The notes under the pieces were generated by a model. That model made no database searches and had not been told where the DNA came from. It was given only the letters and a program-made list of their open reading frames with translations. Positions 45,548-54,767 of a stretch of 64,000 bases of DNA are shown here, one piece after another. The number at the start of each line of letters is the position of its first letter. The first letter of the stretch is position 1. The stretch is from CAYSWV01 sp964434865 (GTDB taxonomy: Bacteria > Cyanobacteriota > Cyanobacteriia > Thermostichales > Thermostichaceae), in contig CAYSWV010000017.1 of assembly GCA_964434865.1 (NCBI GenBank), forward strand, positions 1 through 64,000, given 5' to 3'. The translations under genes and the position numbers were made by a program.

Positions 45548-45891
45548 TCAAGTATACCCTCATTAGAGCCACTGAAATATAGGGTTTTCAACTAGACCCC
45601 CTCATCGTATCACGATATCATCTTCAACAGCGCTATGAGGTGATCTCAACTTCCCCAAGACCCTATCCCATTAACTGTATAGCAAGGCTAATAGCACTTG
45701 TCTAATAGCTGGTCGGGCCGATCAGTTTAAAGAGCTACCTGTAATTCTTGCTAACTTTGGAGGTATAATATAGTACGGCCTAATTGAAGCTAACTATTGG
45801 GACTGATGGATATTCAGCACTATTGCTTAAAACTTGATCTGCAAATTGAGCATATTTGAGTAATTTATGTAACTACATCAAGGCATCTACT
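45548..45891. other. Non-coding region upstream of the pentapeptide-repeat gene
   Basis: 344 nt, no gene seen. A TATAAT with upstream GGAGG (GGAGGTATAATA) occurs near 45764, but no good -35 lies 17 nt before it. It is an A/T-rich leader of roughly 120 nt. Confidence 0.35.
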
Positions 45892-46338
45892 ATGGATTCT
45901 GAGGATTTACTCGTTAAGTACATCAATGGTGAACGAAGTTTTTGCCGGGCTGTATTAATAGGTGTTGATCTACGAGGAACTGAACTCAAAGCTATTGACC
46001 TACGCGGTGCCAATCTAATTGGCTCTGATCTGTCGGGAACCAACTTAAGTGATGCGATTCTGATTGGCACAGATTTACAAGCTGTCAGCCTAAGTCGAGC
46101 TGATCTAGAGCGTAGTAACTTAAAAGGGGCCAACCTTGTTGGGGCTGATTTAGGTCGGGTCAATTTGAGTGGGGCCAATTTAGTTGGAGCTGATCTGAGC
46201 CGGGCTAATTTGTCTAATGCCAACTTGAGTCAAGTCTCGTTTGAGCGGGCCAATTTGACAGGTACTATTTTGAGTGAACGGCTCTCAGACGTCAAACTAA
46301 CAGGTGCCCAGCTAAACGGAACTATCATTTCAACCTAA
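45892..46338 (+). CDS. Pentapeptide-repeat protein
   Basis: 148 aa from ATG 45892 (a TTG at 45856 is less likely). From residue 20 the A(D/N)LXX repeat runs nearly unbroken: VDLRGTELKAIDLRGANLIG, LVGADLGRVNLSGANLVGAD and so on, about 22 units. These form a right-handed quadrilateral beta-helix. The function is unknown; no signal peptide, so cytosolic. Confidence 0.88.
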   Translation: MDSEDLLVKYINGERSFCRAVLIGVDLRGTELKAIDLRGANLIGSDLSGTNLSDAILIGTDLQAVSLSRADLERSNLKGANLVGADLGRVNLSGANLVGADLSRANLSNANLSQVSFERANLTGTILSERLSDVKLTGAQLNGTIIST

Positions 46339-46377
46339 GTTCATTGTGATCTGTAACGGCAACATTGATAACTACCC

Positions 46378-48735
46378 TTAGATAAAGATAAACTCTGGCT
46401 TAATTAATTCTTCAGCCTCAATTTGATTGACAGGTTTTGAAAAGAAATAGCCTTGGACAAATTCACACTGGAGTTGCAGCAACTGATTTAAGTGACCTTG
46501 CGTCTCAACTCCCTCTGCGATGACATCCATGCCTAAATTATGGGCCAAAATCATCATCGTTCGCACAATTTCAAAGGTTTCTGGATCAGATCCCATAGCC
46601 TGAACAAATGAGCGATCCACTTTTAGAGTACTAATTGGAAAGCGGCGTAAATTATCAAGTGAAGAGTAACCAGTACCAAAATCATCTAGACAGACCCCAA
46701 TAGACGCCGTTCTCAGCATCGATATAATGTCAGCGGCCAGATCTGCATTCTCAATGATTGAAGTTTCAGTGATTTCCAGTTGAAGAAACTGAGGATTTAG
46801 CTTCGATTCTAGTAAGATAGCTTTTACAGCATCAATCAGGCCAAGTGATTTAAAATGCAAGCTAGAGAGATTAGTACTGATTTTCAGTGGAGATGTTAAG
46901 TTGAGTCTACAATTCCAGGCTTCTACTTGTTGACAGGCTATTCGAAGGACAGCTAGATCGATAGGAATGATCAGACCGGTTTCTTCAGCTATAGAGATGA
47001 ATTGTCCTGGCATTAGCAATCCATGTTGAGGATGCATCCATCTCGCCAAAGCCTCAAACCCAGCTATTTTACCTGTTAGGAGAGATATGATGGGCTGATA
47101 ATAGACCCTGAGTTCTTGAGCCTCAAGTGCGTTTCTTAAGTCAGCTTCCATCTGCAAGTAGTTTTTGACTTGAACTTGTAGAGTTGCATCATAGATCTGA
47201 TACCTTGCCCCACCATGATGTTTTGCCCGATACATTGCTGTATCCGCAGCTCGTAAAAAGTCCTCAGGTCGCTGATAGCCTGTGCTACTTAGGGTAATAC
47301 CAATGCTAGCGCCAATAGTAACCGTATGATCATCTAGCTCCAACGGCTGGGATAATTGCTCCTGAATCCGAATAGCCATATCAGTGGCATCCCCAGCACC
47401 TTCAACTGAATTCAATAAAATGGTGAATTCATCGCCACCTAAACGAGCCACTACATCATGTGGATGCAGACAAGCCTGTAGCCGCTCAGCTGTAGCGATC
47501 AAGACTTGGTCGCCAATAGCATGACCTAAACTATCATTAATATCTTTAAATCGGTCCAAATCCAAGAATAATACAGCAAACCCAGCATTATCTTGAGTAT
47601 CTGCTTGAGCTAATACCTGCTCCAGTTGTTTCAAGAAGTATCGCCGGTTAGGCAGGTGGGTTAACGCGTCATGGGAAGCCATAAAGTCGAGATCAGCTTC
47701 CATTTGTTGTCGCTTCAACACGCCACTGATACTAACAGAAATAGCTTTTAACCCAGCCTGTTCAGTTTCAGACCAATGTCTTTCTAATTGAGAATCAAAT
47801 AACCCTATGAAGCCCCACAAGCAGCCACCTAATTGAATCGGAACTAAGAGATATTGTCGGACTCCAGCAGATTGAATCCAATAAAGAGTTGAATCAGGCA
47901 GCTCAGATATAGCCCCTAGGACTGCTTGATCTTGCTCTAGCTCAGCAATCCATGACCACAGCCCTAACGTTGAAATAGGATGCTGCGGCCAAGCAGCCAT
48001 CAGGTTACCTGAAGAAGTAACAGGGCTGCCCCACTCCGATACTAGCTGCATCATCAGTTCATCAGTGTCTGAATGGAGAATTTTAACTACACCTAACCGA
48101 TCAACGTTGAACACTGGCCCCAGCCGTTGTAAGGCCTGCTGGAGATGCTCTAGAAAATGGATCGTTTCACATTGAAGATCCTTAATCACTTCAGTAACAC
48201 TCAGAAGAATAGATCTTGGGGATTGATCAGATCGATTAAAAGACTCATCCGCTAACACAAAAACCCCAAACCAATGCTCGGTTCTTTCTTGGATCTTGAC
48301 CTGGGGCCTTGCCAGGTGTAATCGACCACAGATTTGTTGATAATGTCCTCTAGCAGTCAAAAAGCGATAACAATGATTGAGAACTCCTGCCTGAGGTAAG
48401 GTAACTAGATCTTGATTGACTTGGGCACTGTCTTCAGGATGTATCTGATGTAACCAATCATCAAGAGTTAATACTGAACTGTCATAACCTATAGATTCTG
48501 CAGCTTGCTGGCTGACAAAAATAACATCATGATGATCCGGGCTACAGTGGTAGAGAATAAACGAGGTGCTATCCTCACTAAGGTCTCGGAATGGAGAAGA
48601 CTCTATCGAAAGGTCTTCAACCTGAAAGGTATTTTCATTAGGTTCTACCACAACTGGCTTCTGACCCGTTCGGGAGTGACGTTTTTGGTACTTTGAGAGA
48701 GAGACAATTTTGTGATTTTGCCCAATAGGTTCCAT
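46378..48735 (-). CDS. PAS-GAF-GGDEF-EAL cyclic-di-GMP regulator
   Basis: 785 aa from ATG 48735, with AGAGG about 10 nt upstream. N-terminal PAS-like domain (SFILYHCSPDHHDVIFVS to about residue 175) and a GAF domain (about 190-345; CETIHFLEHLQQALQRLGPV ... LLVPIQLGG). GGDEF with intact VARLGGDEF. EAL with FEALARW, the metal-site Asn in STNLSSLHF, EITET and LDDFGTGYSS. Both catalytic sites look complete, so synthesis and breakdown of c-di-GMP are both possible. No membrane segment; inputs are probably cytosolic ligand, redox or light. Confidence 0.93.
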   Translation of the reverse strand: MEPIGQNHKIVSLSKYQKRHSRTGQKPVVVEPNENTFQVEDLSIESSPFRDLSEDSTSFILYHCSPDHHDVIFVSQQAAESIGYDSSVLTLDDWLHQIHPEDSAQVNQDLVTLPQAGVLNHCYRFLTARGHYQQICGRLHLARPQVKIQERTEHWFGVFVLADESFNRSDQSPRSILLSVTEVIKDLQCETIHFLEHLQQALQRLGPVFNVDRLGVVKILHSDTDELMMQLVSEWGSPVTSSGNLMAAWPQHPISTLGLWSWIAELEQDQAVLGAISELPDSTLYWIQSAGVRQYLLVPIQLGGCLWGFIGLFDSQLERHWSETEQAGLKAISVSISGVLKRQQMEADLDFMASHDALTHLPNRRYFLKQLEQVLAQADTQDNAGFAVLFLDLDRFKDINDSLGHAIGDQVLIATAERLQACLHPHDVVARLGGDEFTILLNSVEGAGDATDMAIRIQEQLSQPLELDDHTVTIGASIGITLSSTGYQRPEDFLRAADTAMYRAKHHGGARYQIYDATLQVQVKNYLQMEADLRNALEAQELRVYYQPIISLLTGKIAGFEALARWMHPQHGLLMPGQFISIAEETGLIIPIDLAVLRIACQQVEAWNCRLNLTSPLKISTNLSSLHFKSLGLIDAVKAILLESKLNPQFLQLEITETSIIENADLAADIISMLRTASIGVCLDDFGTGYSSLDNLRRFPISTLKVDRSFVQAMGSDPETFEIVRTMMILAHNLGMDVIAEGVETQGHLNQLLQLQCEFVQGYFFSKPVNQIEAEELIKPEFIFI

Positions 48736-48780
48736 AACGATCAGCCTCTTCTCAAAATAGGAGTAACTACTGCAAATCAA

Positions 48781-49527
48781 TCTATGGCCTACTCTGTAAC
48801 TAATATTACATTCTCTAATAATCTATGCCTTTAAAGACAAGAAAAGCTAGGAGTTGAGTGGGGTTACCATTGAAATTCTATGATACATTCTGCCCGTAAC
48901 AGTGCTCAAGACCTTTTTAGCACGATGCCATATTCTAGCTAGGTTAGAGTGATTTGTAAAGAAAACATAAAACTCAGCTTAAGCGCAATGAGAGTCCCAA
49001 TATCTGCAGTTATTAATATGAGCGGCCTACGTAAAAACACTATATGTAGCTGTAATCATTTGCTGTGACTCTGAAACTTCTCTAAGCCGCGACTCAACTG
49101 ATCTGATCAACTCAATATCTGGCCAAAATGGACAAATTTGAGAAACTTAGCCTTGTTGTGAATGATGGCTTTCAACAAAAAGGCTGAAGTTAATTCAATG
49201 CCTGAGAGTCAGGGAGTCAATCAATTGGTGTCGCTTTCTTGATCGCAGCCGAGCGGCCACCTTACTACGGGTAACCCAGAGCAAATGAATACCGCTTTCC
49301 ACAAGGCTCTTGGCTTGGAGTGGTAGGATTTCTGCTGAGTCCCACTAACCGTTCTTTTTAGCTATAACCCTTGCTGTAATTACTTTTGAGCCGCTTTTGT
49401 TTCCTATCATTTTTTAACCAAAATCCACCTAACTAAAGACCTATCAAGGCTTACTCATTGAGAATAGAAGTGGCAGTCTCAAGATCTGGAATTCCTGAAA
49501 CCCTTGTCTGAAGCTGGTTTTAGCAGA
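48781..49527. other. Long non-coding stretch before tRNA-Thr
   Basis: About 750 nt without an intact gene, unusual in this dense window. Short protein-like frames around 49200-49380 on both strands (plus strand NPEQMNTAFHKALGLEW; minus strand SLVESGIHLLWVTRSKVAAR) are broken by stops and may be decayed genes. I see no RNA hairpin family. Confidence 0.4.
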
Positions 49528-49600
49528 AGCTGATGACGTGACTCGAACACGCGACCTGCTCATTACGAGTGAGCTGCTCTACCAACTGAGCTACATCAGC
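49528..49600 (-). tRNA. tRNA-Thr (CGT)
   Basis: A 73-nt cloverleaf on the minus strand. Acceptor gctgatg pairs with catcagc, anticodon arm gctca-ctcgtaa-tgagc with anticodon CGT, T arm gcgtg-ttcgagt-cacgt. CCA is not encoded. Confidence 0.94.
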
Positions 49601-49732
49601 TGACATAAGGTATGATAGCTCGTTTGTATTTGAGAAAAGCTACTACAATACACAATAGTGCTTATGATCGATATTAGGTCTGGGCAAGCTTATGACTATA
49701 AAGCTAATTTGACTTCACTCACTGAGGCTGGA

Positions 49733-50617
49733 ATGACAAAAGATGCACGGCGCCTACTCAATGATTTGGGCAAGTCTATAGGGAAAAACTCACAGCGGAT
49801 CTCCAAGGCGATCAAAACTAACACTAATGTATGGACTCCTTCTCAGCCTCGCTCTAGTGAAACTATCGAAATATTGTCAAGACGTGAACTTGATAAAATG
49901 CGACGAGTAGGACAGTTAGCAACTGAGTTATTAGATCATCTAGGCGCCATGGTGAAGCCAGGTGTTACCACCCTAGAGCTAGATCAAGAAGCCGAACGTT
50001 GGACACAGGCTCATGGCGCTCGCAGTGCTCCTCTGGGTTACTACGGGTTTCCCAAATCGATTTGTACCAGTGTGAATGAAGTGGTCTGCCATGGTATCCC
50101 TAATGCTAAGCAAGTCCTGAAAGATGGCGACATTATCAATATTGATGTGACTCCGATCTTAGACGGCTATCATGGTGACACCTCTAAAACATATCTTGTG
50201 GGTACACCTTCTCCAGTTGCGAAAACGTTAGTCGAAGTCACCGAGGAGTGCTTGCGATTGGGCATTGCTGCAGTCAAACCTGGGGGATATGTGGGTGACA
50301 TTGGAGCTGCTATTCAGGCTCATGCCGAAGCGGCGGGTTTTTCTGAAGTCCGTGACTTTGTGGGGCATGGAGTAGGTCGTATTTTTCATACAGCACCTCA
50401 GATCCCCCACTACGGGCGCCCGGGTACTGGGGAACGGTTGAAACCAGGTATGGTGTTTACCATTGAGCCTATGATCAATGAAGGTACCCATGAGGTCAAG
50501 ATATTAGCTGATAAATGGACGGCTGTAACCCGTGATCGTAAATTGTCAGCTCAGTTTGAACACACTATTGCCGTAACAACTGACGGGGCTGAAATTTTAA
50601 CTCGGATCCATGACTAG
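49733..50617 (+). CDS. map: Methionine aminopeptidase, type I
   Basis: 294 aa from ATG 49733 (AGG in GAGGCTGGA before it); upstream GTG/ATG at 49658/49664 are alternatives. About 45 N-terminal basic residues precede the peptidase fold. Metal and catalytic residues: VVCHGIPN, DGYHGDTSKTY, GHGVGRIFHTAPQIPH, FTIEPMINEG and SAQFEHTIAV. It removes initiator Met from nascent proteins. The N-terminal part has no zinc motif. Confidence 0.93.
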   Translation: MTKDARRLLNDLGKSIGKNSQRISKAIKTNTNVWTPSQPRSSETIEILSRRELDKMRRVGQLATELLDHLGAMVKPGVTTLELDQEAERWTQAHGARSAPLGYYGFPKSICTSVNEVVCHGIPNAKQVLKDGDIINIDVTPILDGYHGDTSKTYLVGTPSPVAKTLVEVTEECLRLGIAAVKPGGYVGDIGAAIQAHAEAAGFSEVRDFVGHGVGRIFHTAPQIPHYGRPGTGERLKPGMVFTIEPMINEGTHEVKILADKWTAVTRDRKLSAQFEHTIAVTTDGAEILTRIHD

Positions 50618-50657
50618 GTTGAGGGTAGAGTCCGCGATCTAGCCTTGAGGAGTAACC

Positions 50658-51875
50658 GTGGTTCAACTTATTTCAGCACCCAACCTAGAACACCTCCCAA
50701 GTTCAATAGATTGGCCGCATGCTATCTATGTTCATATTCCTTTTTGCCGGCAACGCTGTTACTACTGTGATTTTGCCACAGGTCTAGGGACATCTGATCT
50801 GATCGAAACCTATGTCCAAGTGCTCTGTCATGAAATCGAATTAATCCCTGTTGATGGTCAGCCGATCAAGACCCTCTTTTTTGGTGGCGGCACGCCATCT
50901 CTTTTAAGCGCAGGGCAATTAGATCGAATTTTACAGGCTCTTCAAGCACGCTTGCTGTTTGCTCCTGATATTGAAATTTCTTTAGAAGCTAATCCAGGTA
51001 CAGTGAGTCGAGAGCAGTTGGCTGGCTACCGAGCTGCTGGTGTTAATCGGATTAGTTTGGGTGTACAAGCTTTTCAATTGGATCTACTCAAGCTTTGTGG
51101 CCGACTTCATGGCGTCAACGAGGTTTATCAAACTATTGAAGATTTAGTTGCTGTGGGTTTAACTAATTTTAATCTAGATCTAATTTTTGGTCTACCTCAT
51201 CAAACTTTGGATCACTGGCAAGCTTCTTTAACTGAAGTCAAAAAAATTCAACCCAGACATGTATCACTCTATGATCTGACTATTGAAGCAGGTACCGCCT
51301 TTGGCCGCCGTTATCAACCTGGTGCTACTCCTCTACCAACTGAAGCGGAAACGGTACTCATGTATAAGATAGCCCGTCAAGAGTTACTCGGATCAGGCTA
51401 TGATCACTACGAGATTTCCAACTTTGCTCAACCTGGCTATGCCTGCCGACATAATCGAGTTTATTGGAAAAACCAGGCCTATTACGGGTTAGGTATGGGA
51501 GCGGTAGGGTATATCCACCATTGCCGAGTCCATCATGCTACAAAACTCTATGACTATTTTCAAACGATTAAATCAAAGCAGCTACCGGTAGCTCCTCCAG
51601 TTTCACTTCAAGAACGCTGGCAAGACACTCTAATGCTAGGGTTACGGTTGCAAGAAGGTCTTAGCTGTACAGAACTAGCTGATCAGGTCCCTAAAACCTG
51701 GTTAGAGCTGACACTGGATAGCCTTAAGTCATTTCAGAGCCAGGGTTGGGTTGAGTGGGATCAGCAGCGACTATGGCTCACGCAACCTGAGGGATGGTTG
51801 TTTTCGAATGATTTACTGGCTACACTCTTCGCTAAATTAGATCGGTCAACTATGGTATCACAGTTTACTCAGTAA
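50658..51875 (+). CDS. hemW: Heme chaperone HemW (HemN-like radical SAM protein)
   Basis: 405 aa. GTG start at 50658, decided by GAGGAG 7 nt upstream. Radical-SAM CX3CX2C at residues 30, 34 and 37 (CRQRCYYCDFA), FFGGGTPSLL, SLEANPGTV, GVNRISLGVQAF, the YEISNFAQPGYACRHN motif, and a C-terminal HemN-like domain. The absence of the extra cysteine and N-terminal part of true HemN favours HemW, which delivers heme rather than oxidising coproporphyrinogen. Followed by an intrinsic terminator. Confidence 0.9.
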   Translation: MVQLISAPNLEHLPSSIDWPHAIYVHIPFCRQRCYYCDFATGLGTSDLIETYVQVLCHEIELIPVDGQPIKTLFFGGGTPSLLSAGQLDRILQALQARLLFAPDIEISLEANPGTVSREQLAGYRAAGVNRISLGVQAFQLDLLKLCGRLHGVNEVYQTIEDLVAVGLTNFNLDLIFGLPHQTLDHWQASLTEVKKIQPRHVSLYDLTIEAGTAFGRRYQPGATPLPTEAETVLMYKIARQELLGSGYDHYEISNFAQPGYACRHNRVYWKNQAYYGLGMGAVGYIHHCRVHHATKLYDYFQTIKSKQLPVAPPVSLQERWQDTLMLGLRLQEGLSCTELADQVPKTWLELTLDSLKSFQSQGWVEWDQQRLWLTQPEGWLFSNDLLATLFAKLDRSTMVSQFTQ

Positions 51876-52200
51876 GCCATGCGTTTATAAGGTCTATTCT
51901 TTTCCCAAAATGTTCGGCATCCCTTCCTCAGATCCTGTTGGCTCTATGGCTACTGATATTGGAAAATAACAGTTAGATACCTATTTAAGGGTAAGACTTC
52001 TTCTAGGTTTACATCTGTTATGCGGTCATGAATGGCTTAGATCCTGATCTAAAGGTTGGGATCTTTTTTTATGTGCTCCAGATCACAAGATTGAATCCTA
52101 GAGTGCTTAATTCAGCAGTCATCCTTAATTGACTCAAGTCCCAGTCTTGTCATCGATTAGATTAGTATGACTATAGAGGTCGTGGATCTGAAATGTATGT
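51876..52200. other. Intergenic region after hemW
   Basis: No gene seen. It contains the hemW terminator at 52039-52070 and then about 130 nt that probably carries the promoter of the devBCA-pst run. Confidence 0.5.
52039..52070 (+). terminator. Intrinsic terminator after hemW
   Basis: AGATCC (52039-52044) pairs with GGATCT (52059-52064) across a 14-nt loop, and the 3' arm merges into a run of seven T. Confidence 0.75.
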
Positions 52201-52303
52201 CTTAACTTTAAGTTAGGTCGTAATTTTAATTTGAGTGGGTTAGATACTCTTAGATACTTTAAGGTTAAGGTCATGAAGGTCAAGGTCATGAAGGTTATTA
52301 GTT
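52201..52303 (+). promoter_or_regulatory. Repeat-rich leader of devBCA-pstSCA, candidate PHO-box region
   Basis: CTTAACTT at 52201 fits the cyanobacterial PHO-box unit (PyTTAAPyPyT); the next two 11-nt steps (GTTAGGTC, ATTTTAAT) fit poorly. TAACTTTAAGTTA at 52203-52215 is a palindrome. TTAGATACT occurs at 52240 and 52250. AAGGT occurs five times, at 52261, 52267, 52276, 52282 and 52291 (6/9-nt alternation, 15-nt period). A leader frame from ATG 52273 (14 codons) overlaps the devB start at 52304. Confidence 0.45.
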
Positions 52304-53476
52304 ATGGGGGTAGTTAAACAGATCATTAGAGCCGGTTTGATCGGAGGCCTGCTATGGCCCTTGAGTAGTTGTACTGAGGCAACACCAGCAGAGTCTGAGA
52401 CCTCCGAAGCTGCGGTAGCTCTCAATGTCAGCTCGAGTGTGGTTGCTTTAGGTCGGTTAACGCCTAAGGGTGATGTAATCAAGCTTTCGGTGGCTAATGC
52501 TCAAGATAGTCGGGTTAATCAAATCCTAGTCAATGAAGGAGATTGGGTTGAAGCCGGTGAGGTGATTGCGATTCTTCAAGGGATTGAACGTCGGCAACGA
52601 GATCTCGATGAAGCTTTAAAAAATGTTGAGTTTTTTCAGGCGCGGTTACGACAACTAGAAGCAGGTCAAGCTAGGGACTCTGAGATCGCCGCCCAGGAAG
52701 CTAGTATTGCTCGTCTAGAAGCTCAACTCCAGACTGAGTCTTTGGAGCGGCAAGCTGGCATTGATATTGCCAAATCGCAACTTGAGCAAGCTCGTCGTCA
52801 GTATGACCGTCAAATGATGTTGATCCAAGCTGGTGCCATTAGTAGCAATGAGGCGGATCTAGCTCAGGAAGCTTTGGAAACAGCAGAGGCTACTTTAGCC
52901 CAACGACAGGCTCAACTGGACACCACAACCCAAACACTGCAACAGCAAATTACTCAGCAGAAAGAAGTTTTAAACAGCTTACGGGAGGTGAGACCGGTGG
53001 ATATTCAAGTGGCTGTTGCTGAACTGGAGCGATCTCAAATTGCAGTCGAACAACGGCGAGCTGATCTAGAAGATACCAAAGTGAAGGCTCCAGTCGCTGG
53101 TCAGATTTTGCGGATCAACACCCAAGTGGGAGAACAAGTCAATACACAACAAGGAATTGTAGAACTAGGTCAAACCGATCAGATGTATGCTGTTGCCGAA
53201 GTGTACGAAACCGATATCTCCAAGGTGCAGGTGGGCCAACCTGCTCAGATCAGCAGCGAGTACGGTGGCTTTGAGGGTGAGATTATGGGGGTGGTGGATC
53301 ATATTGGTTTACAAATTGGGCGGCGGACTCTTTCGGATGGATCCGCTAATCCTTCAACGGATGAAAATGCACGGGTAGTTGAGGTTAAAATCCAAATTGA
53401 TTCGCAAGATAGCCCTAAAGTTGCCAACCTAACCAACATGCAAGTCCGAGTCCGAATCAACACCGAGACCAACTAG
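52304..53476 (+). CDS. devB: DevB-type membrane fusion protein of an ABC exporter
   Basis: 390 aa. Lipobox-like LSSC after a short hydrophobic N-terminus suggests an envelope lipoprotein. HlyD-type architecture: lipoyl half (VALGRLTPKGDVIKLSVANA ... VNEGDWVEAGEVIAIL), a long coiled-coil hairpin (residues about 95-240), the second lipoyl half (TKVKAPVAGQILRINTQVGE) and beta-barrel parts. It bridges the DevCA inner-membrane pump to an outer-membrane TolC-like channel. In heterocyst formers DevBCA exports glycolipids; in other cyanobacteria the substrate is unknown. Confidence 0.9.
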   Translation: MGVVKQIIRAGLIGGLLWPLSSCTEATPAESETSEAAVALNVSSSVVALGRLTPKGDVIKLSVANAQDSRVNQILVNEGDWVEAGEVIAILQGIERRQRDLDEALKNVEFFQARLRQLEAGQARDSEIAAQEASIARLEAQLQTESLERQAGIDIAKSQLEQARRQYDRQMMLIQAGAISSNEADLAQEALETAEATLAQRQAQLDTTTQTLQQQITQQKEVLNSLREVRPVDIQVAVAELERSQIAVEQRRADLEDTKVKAPVAGQILRINTQVGEQVNTQQGIVELGQTDQMYAVAEVYETDISKVQVGQPAQISSEYGGFEGEIMGVVDHIGLQIGRRTLSDGSANPSTDENARVVEVKIQIDSQDSPKVANLTNMQVRVRINTETN

Positions 53477-53502
53477 ACACTGGATTTGATCAGTAGGATA
53501 GA

Positions 53503-54729
53503 ATGATGAAACGTAAAAGCTTTAAGCAGTGGTGGCAATCGTTAGCGGTCTACAAGCCATTGGGCTGGTCTCAACTCACGCACCAGAAAGCTCGTATGGC
53601 AGTTGCCCTTACGGGTGTAGCTTTTTCAAATATTTTGATTTTTACTCAACTTGGACTGCGAGCTCTGTTATTTGATGGGGTCACCCTACTCCCTGAGAAT
53701 TTAAAGGGTGATCTATTTTTAGCCTCGGCTTTTGCTCCTAGTATTGACTGGAATGGGTTTCCACGAATCTATCTGTACCAGGCTAGTGCCGTCGAAGGTG
53801 TCGCCAGTGCCAGTCCTCTTTACATTAGCTCAGCCAATTGGGTGAACCCTGAAGATCTTGAACAACCTGCCACCCGACCTGATACTGGCTTTGAACTATT
53901 TCCGAATCGAGTTAAAATTCTAGCGTTTAATCCCTCGCAGCCCGTTCTGAATCTACCTGAGGTGAACCGACAACTGCCTCAACTGACTGCACCAGATAGC
54001 ATTTTATTCGATCGCCTAGCTCAAGACAAATTAGGCCCGGTGGTTGATCTCTATGCTCAAGAGGGGTCAGTAGTGAGTGTGATGAATCGTCAGCGTGTCT
54101 ATGTCACGGGCTTATTTAACTTTGGGAGCAATCTCTTTGATAATGGCCATGTGATTATGAGTGATTGGAACTTTGCTCGGCGGCAGGGCGAACAGCGATT
54201 ACAACAGATTAATGTGGGCTGTATTCAAGTGGAACCCGGTGTGGATCTGACAGTCGTGCAACAACGGTTACGAGAGCACTTGCCAGCTGACATTCGAGTG
54301 ATGACCCGTGAGGAACTGATGACAGCTGAACAGTCTTTTCAGGCTTCATTTCCCAACGGCAAGATCCTTAACTTTGGGGCCATTATGGGATTTATTGTTG
54401 GCGTTGTGATTGTTTATCAGGTACTGTACACCGATGTTAGTGATCACTTGCCAGAGTATGCCACTCTTAAAGCTATGGGCTATTCTGATCGAGCTTTACT
54501 GGCTGTGGTGGTGCAGGAAGCCTTAATTTTAGGGATTTTAGGCTTTATTCCAGGCCTATTCTCGTCTTGGTGGATCTACGGTATTCTCACCCAACTGACT
54601 AAGATTCCCCTGACGATGCGACTAGCTGTGGTGATTCAAGTGTTTTGTTTAACTGTTTTGATGTGTCTAGTCTCGGGAGCCATTGCTATGAATAAGTTGC
54701 GATCCGCTGATCCAGCTGATGTTTTCTAA
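53503..54729 (+). CDS. devC: DevC-type ABC exporter permease
   Basis: 408 aa, MacB/FtsX-like. It starts LGWSQLTHQKARMAVALTGV (typical DevC), with one membrane helix after it. A large periplasmic domain follows (LLFDGVTLLPENLKGDLFLA onward, about residues 60-285). The end has three helices (ILNFGAIMGFIVGVVIVYQV, LILGILGFIPGLFSSWWIYG, VIQVFCLTVLMCLVSGAIAM). AGGA precedes the ATG; 26 nt after devB. Confidence 0.92.
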   Translation: MMKRKSFKQWWQSLAVYKPLGWSQLTHQKARMAVALTGVAFSNILIFTQLGLRALLFDGVTLLPENLKGDLFLASAFAPSIDWNGFPRIYLYQASAVEGVASASPLYISSANWVNPEDLEQPATRPDTGFELFPNRVKILAFNPSQPVLNLPEVNRQLPQLTAPDSILFDRLAQDKLGPVVDLYAQEGSVVSVMNRQRVYVTGLFNFGSNLFDNGHVIMSDWNFARRQGEQRLQQINVGCIQVEPGVDLTVVQQRLREHLPADIRVMTREELMTAEQSFQASFPNGKILNFGAIMGFIVGVVIVYQVLYTDVSDHLPEYATLKAMGYSDRALLAVVVQEALILGILGFIPGLFSSWWIYGILTQLTKIPLTMRLAVVIQVFCLTVLMCLVSGAIAMNKLRSADPADVF

Positions 54730-54767
54730 TTGATGATTGAAGTTCAACTGATTGTTTAGAGAGAGTT

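Noticed and set aside
45873..46223. 116-aa minus-strand frame over the pentapeptide-repeat gene
   Set aside because: A mirror of the periodic repeat codons; repeats commonly open the antisense frame.
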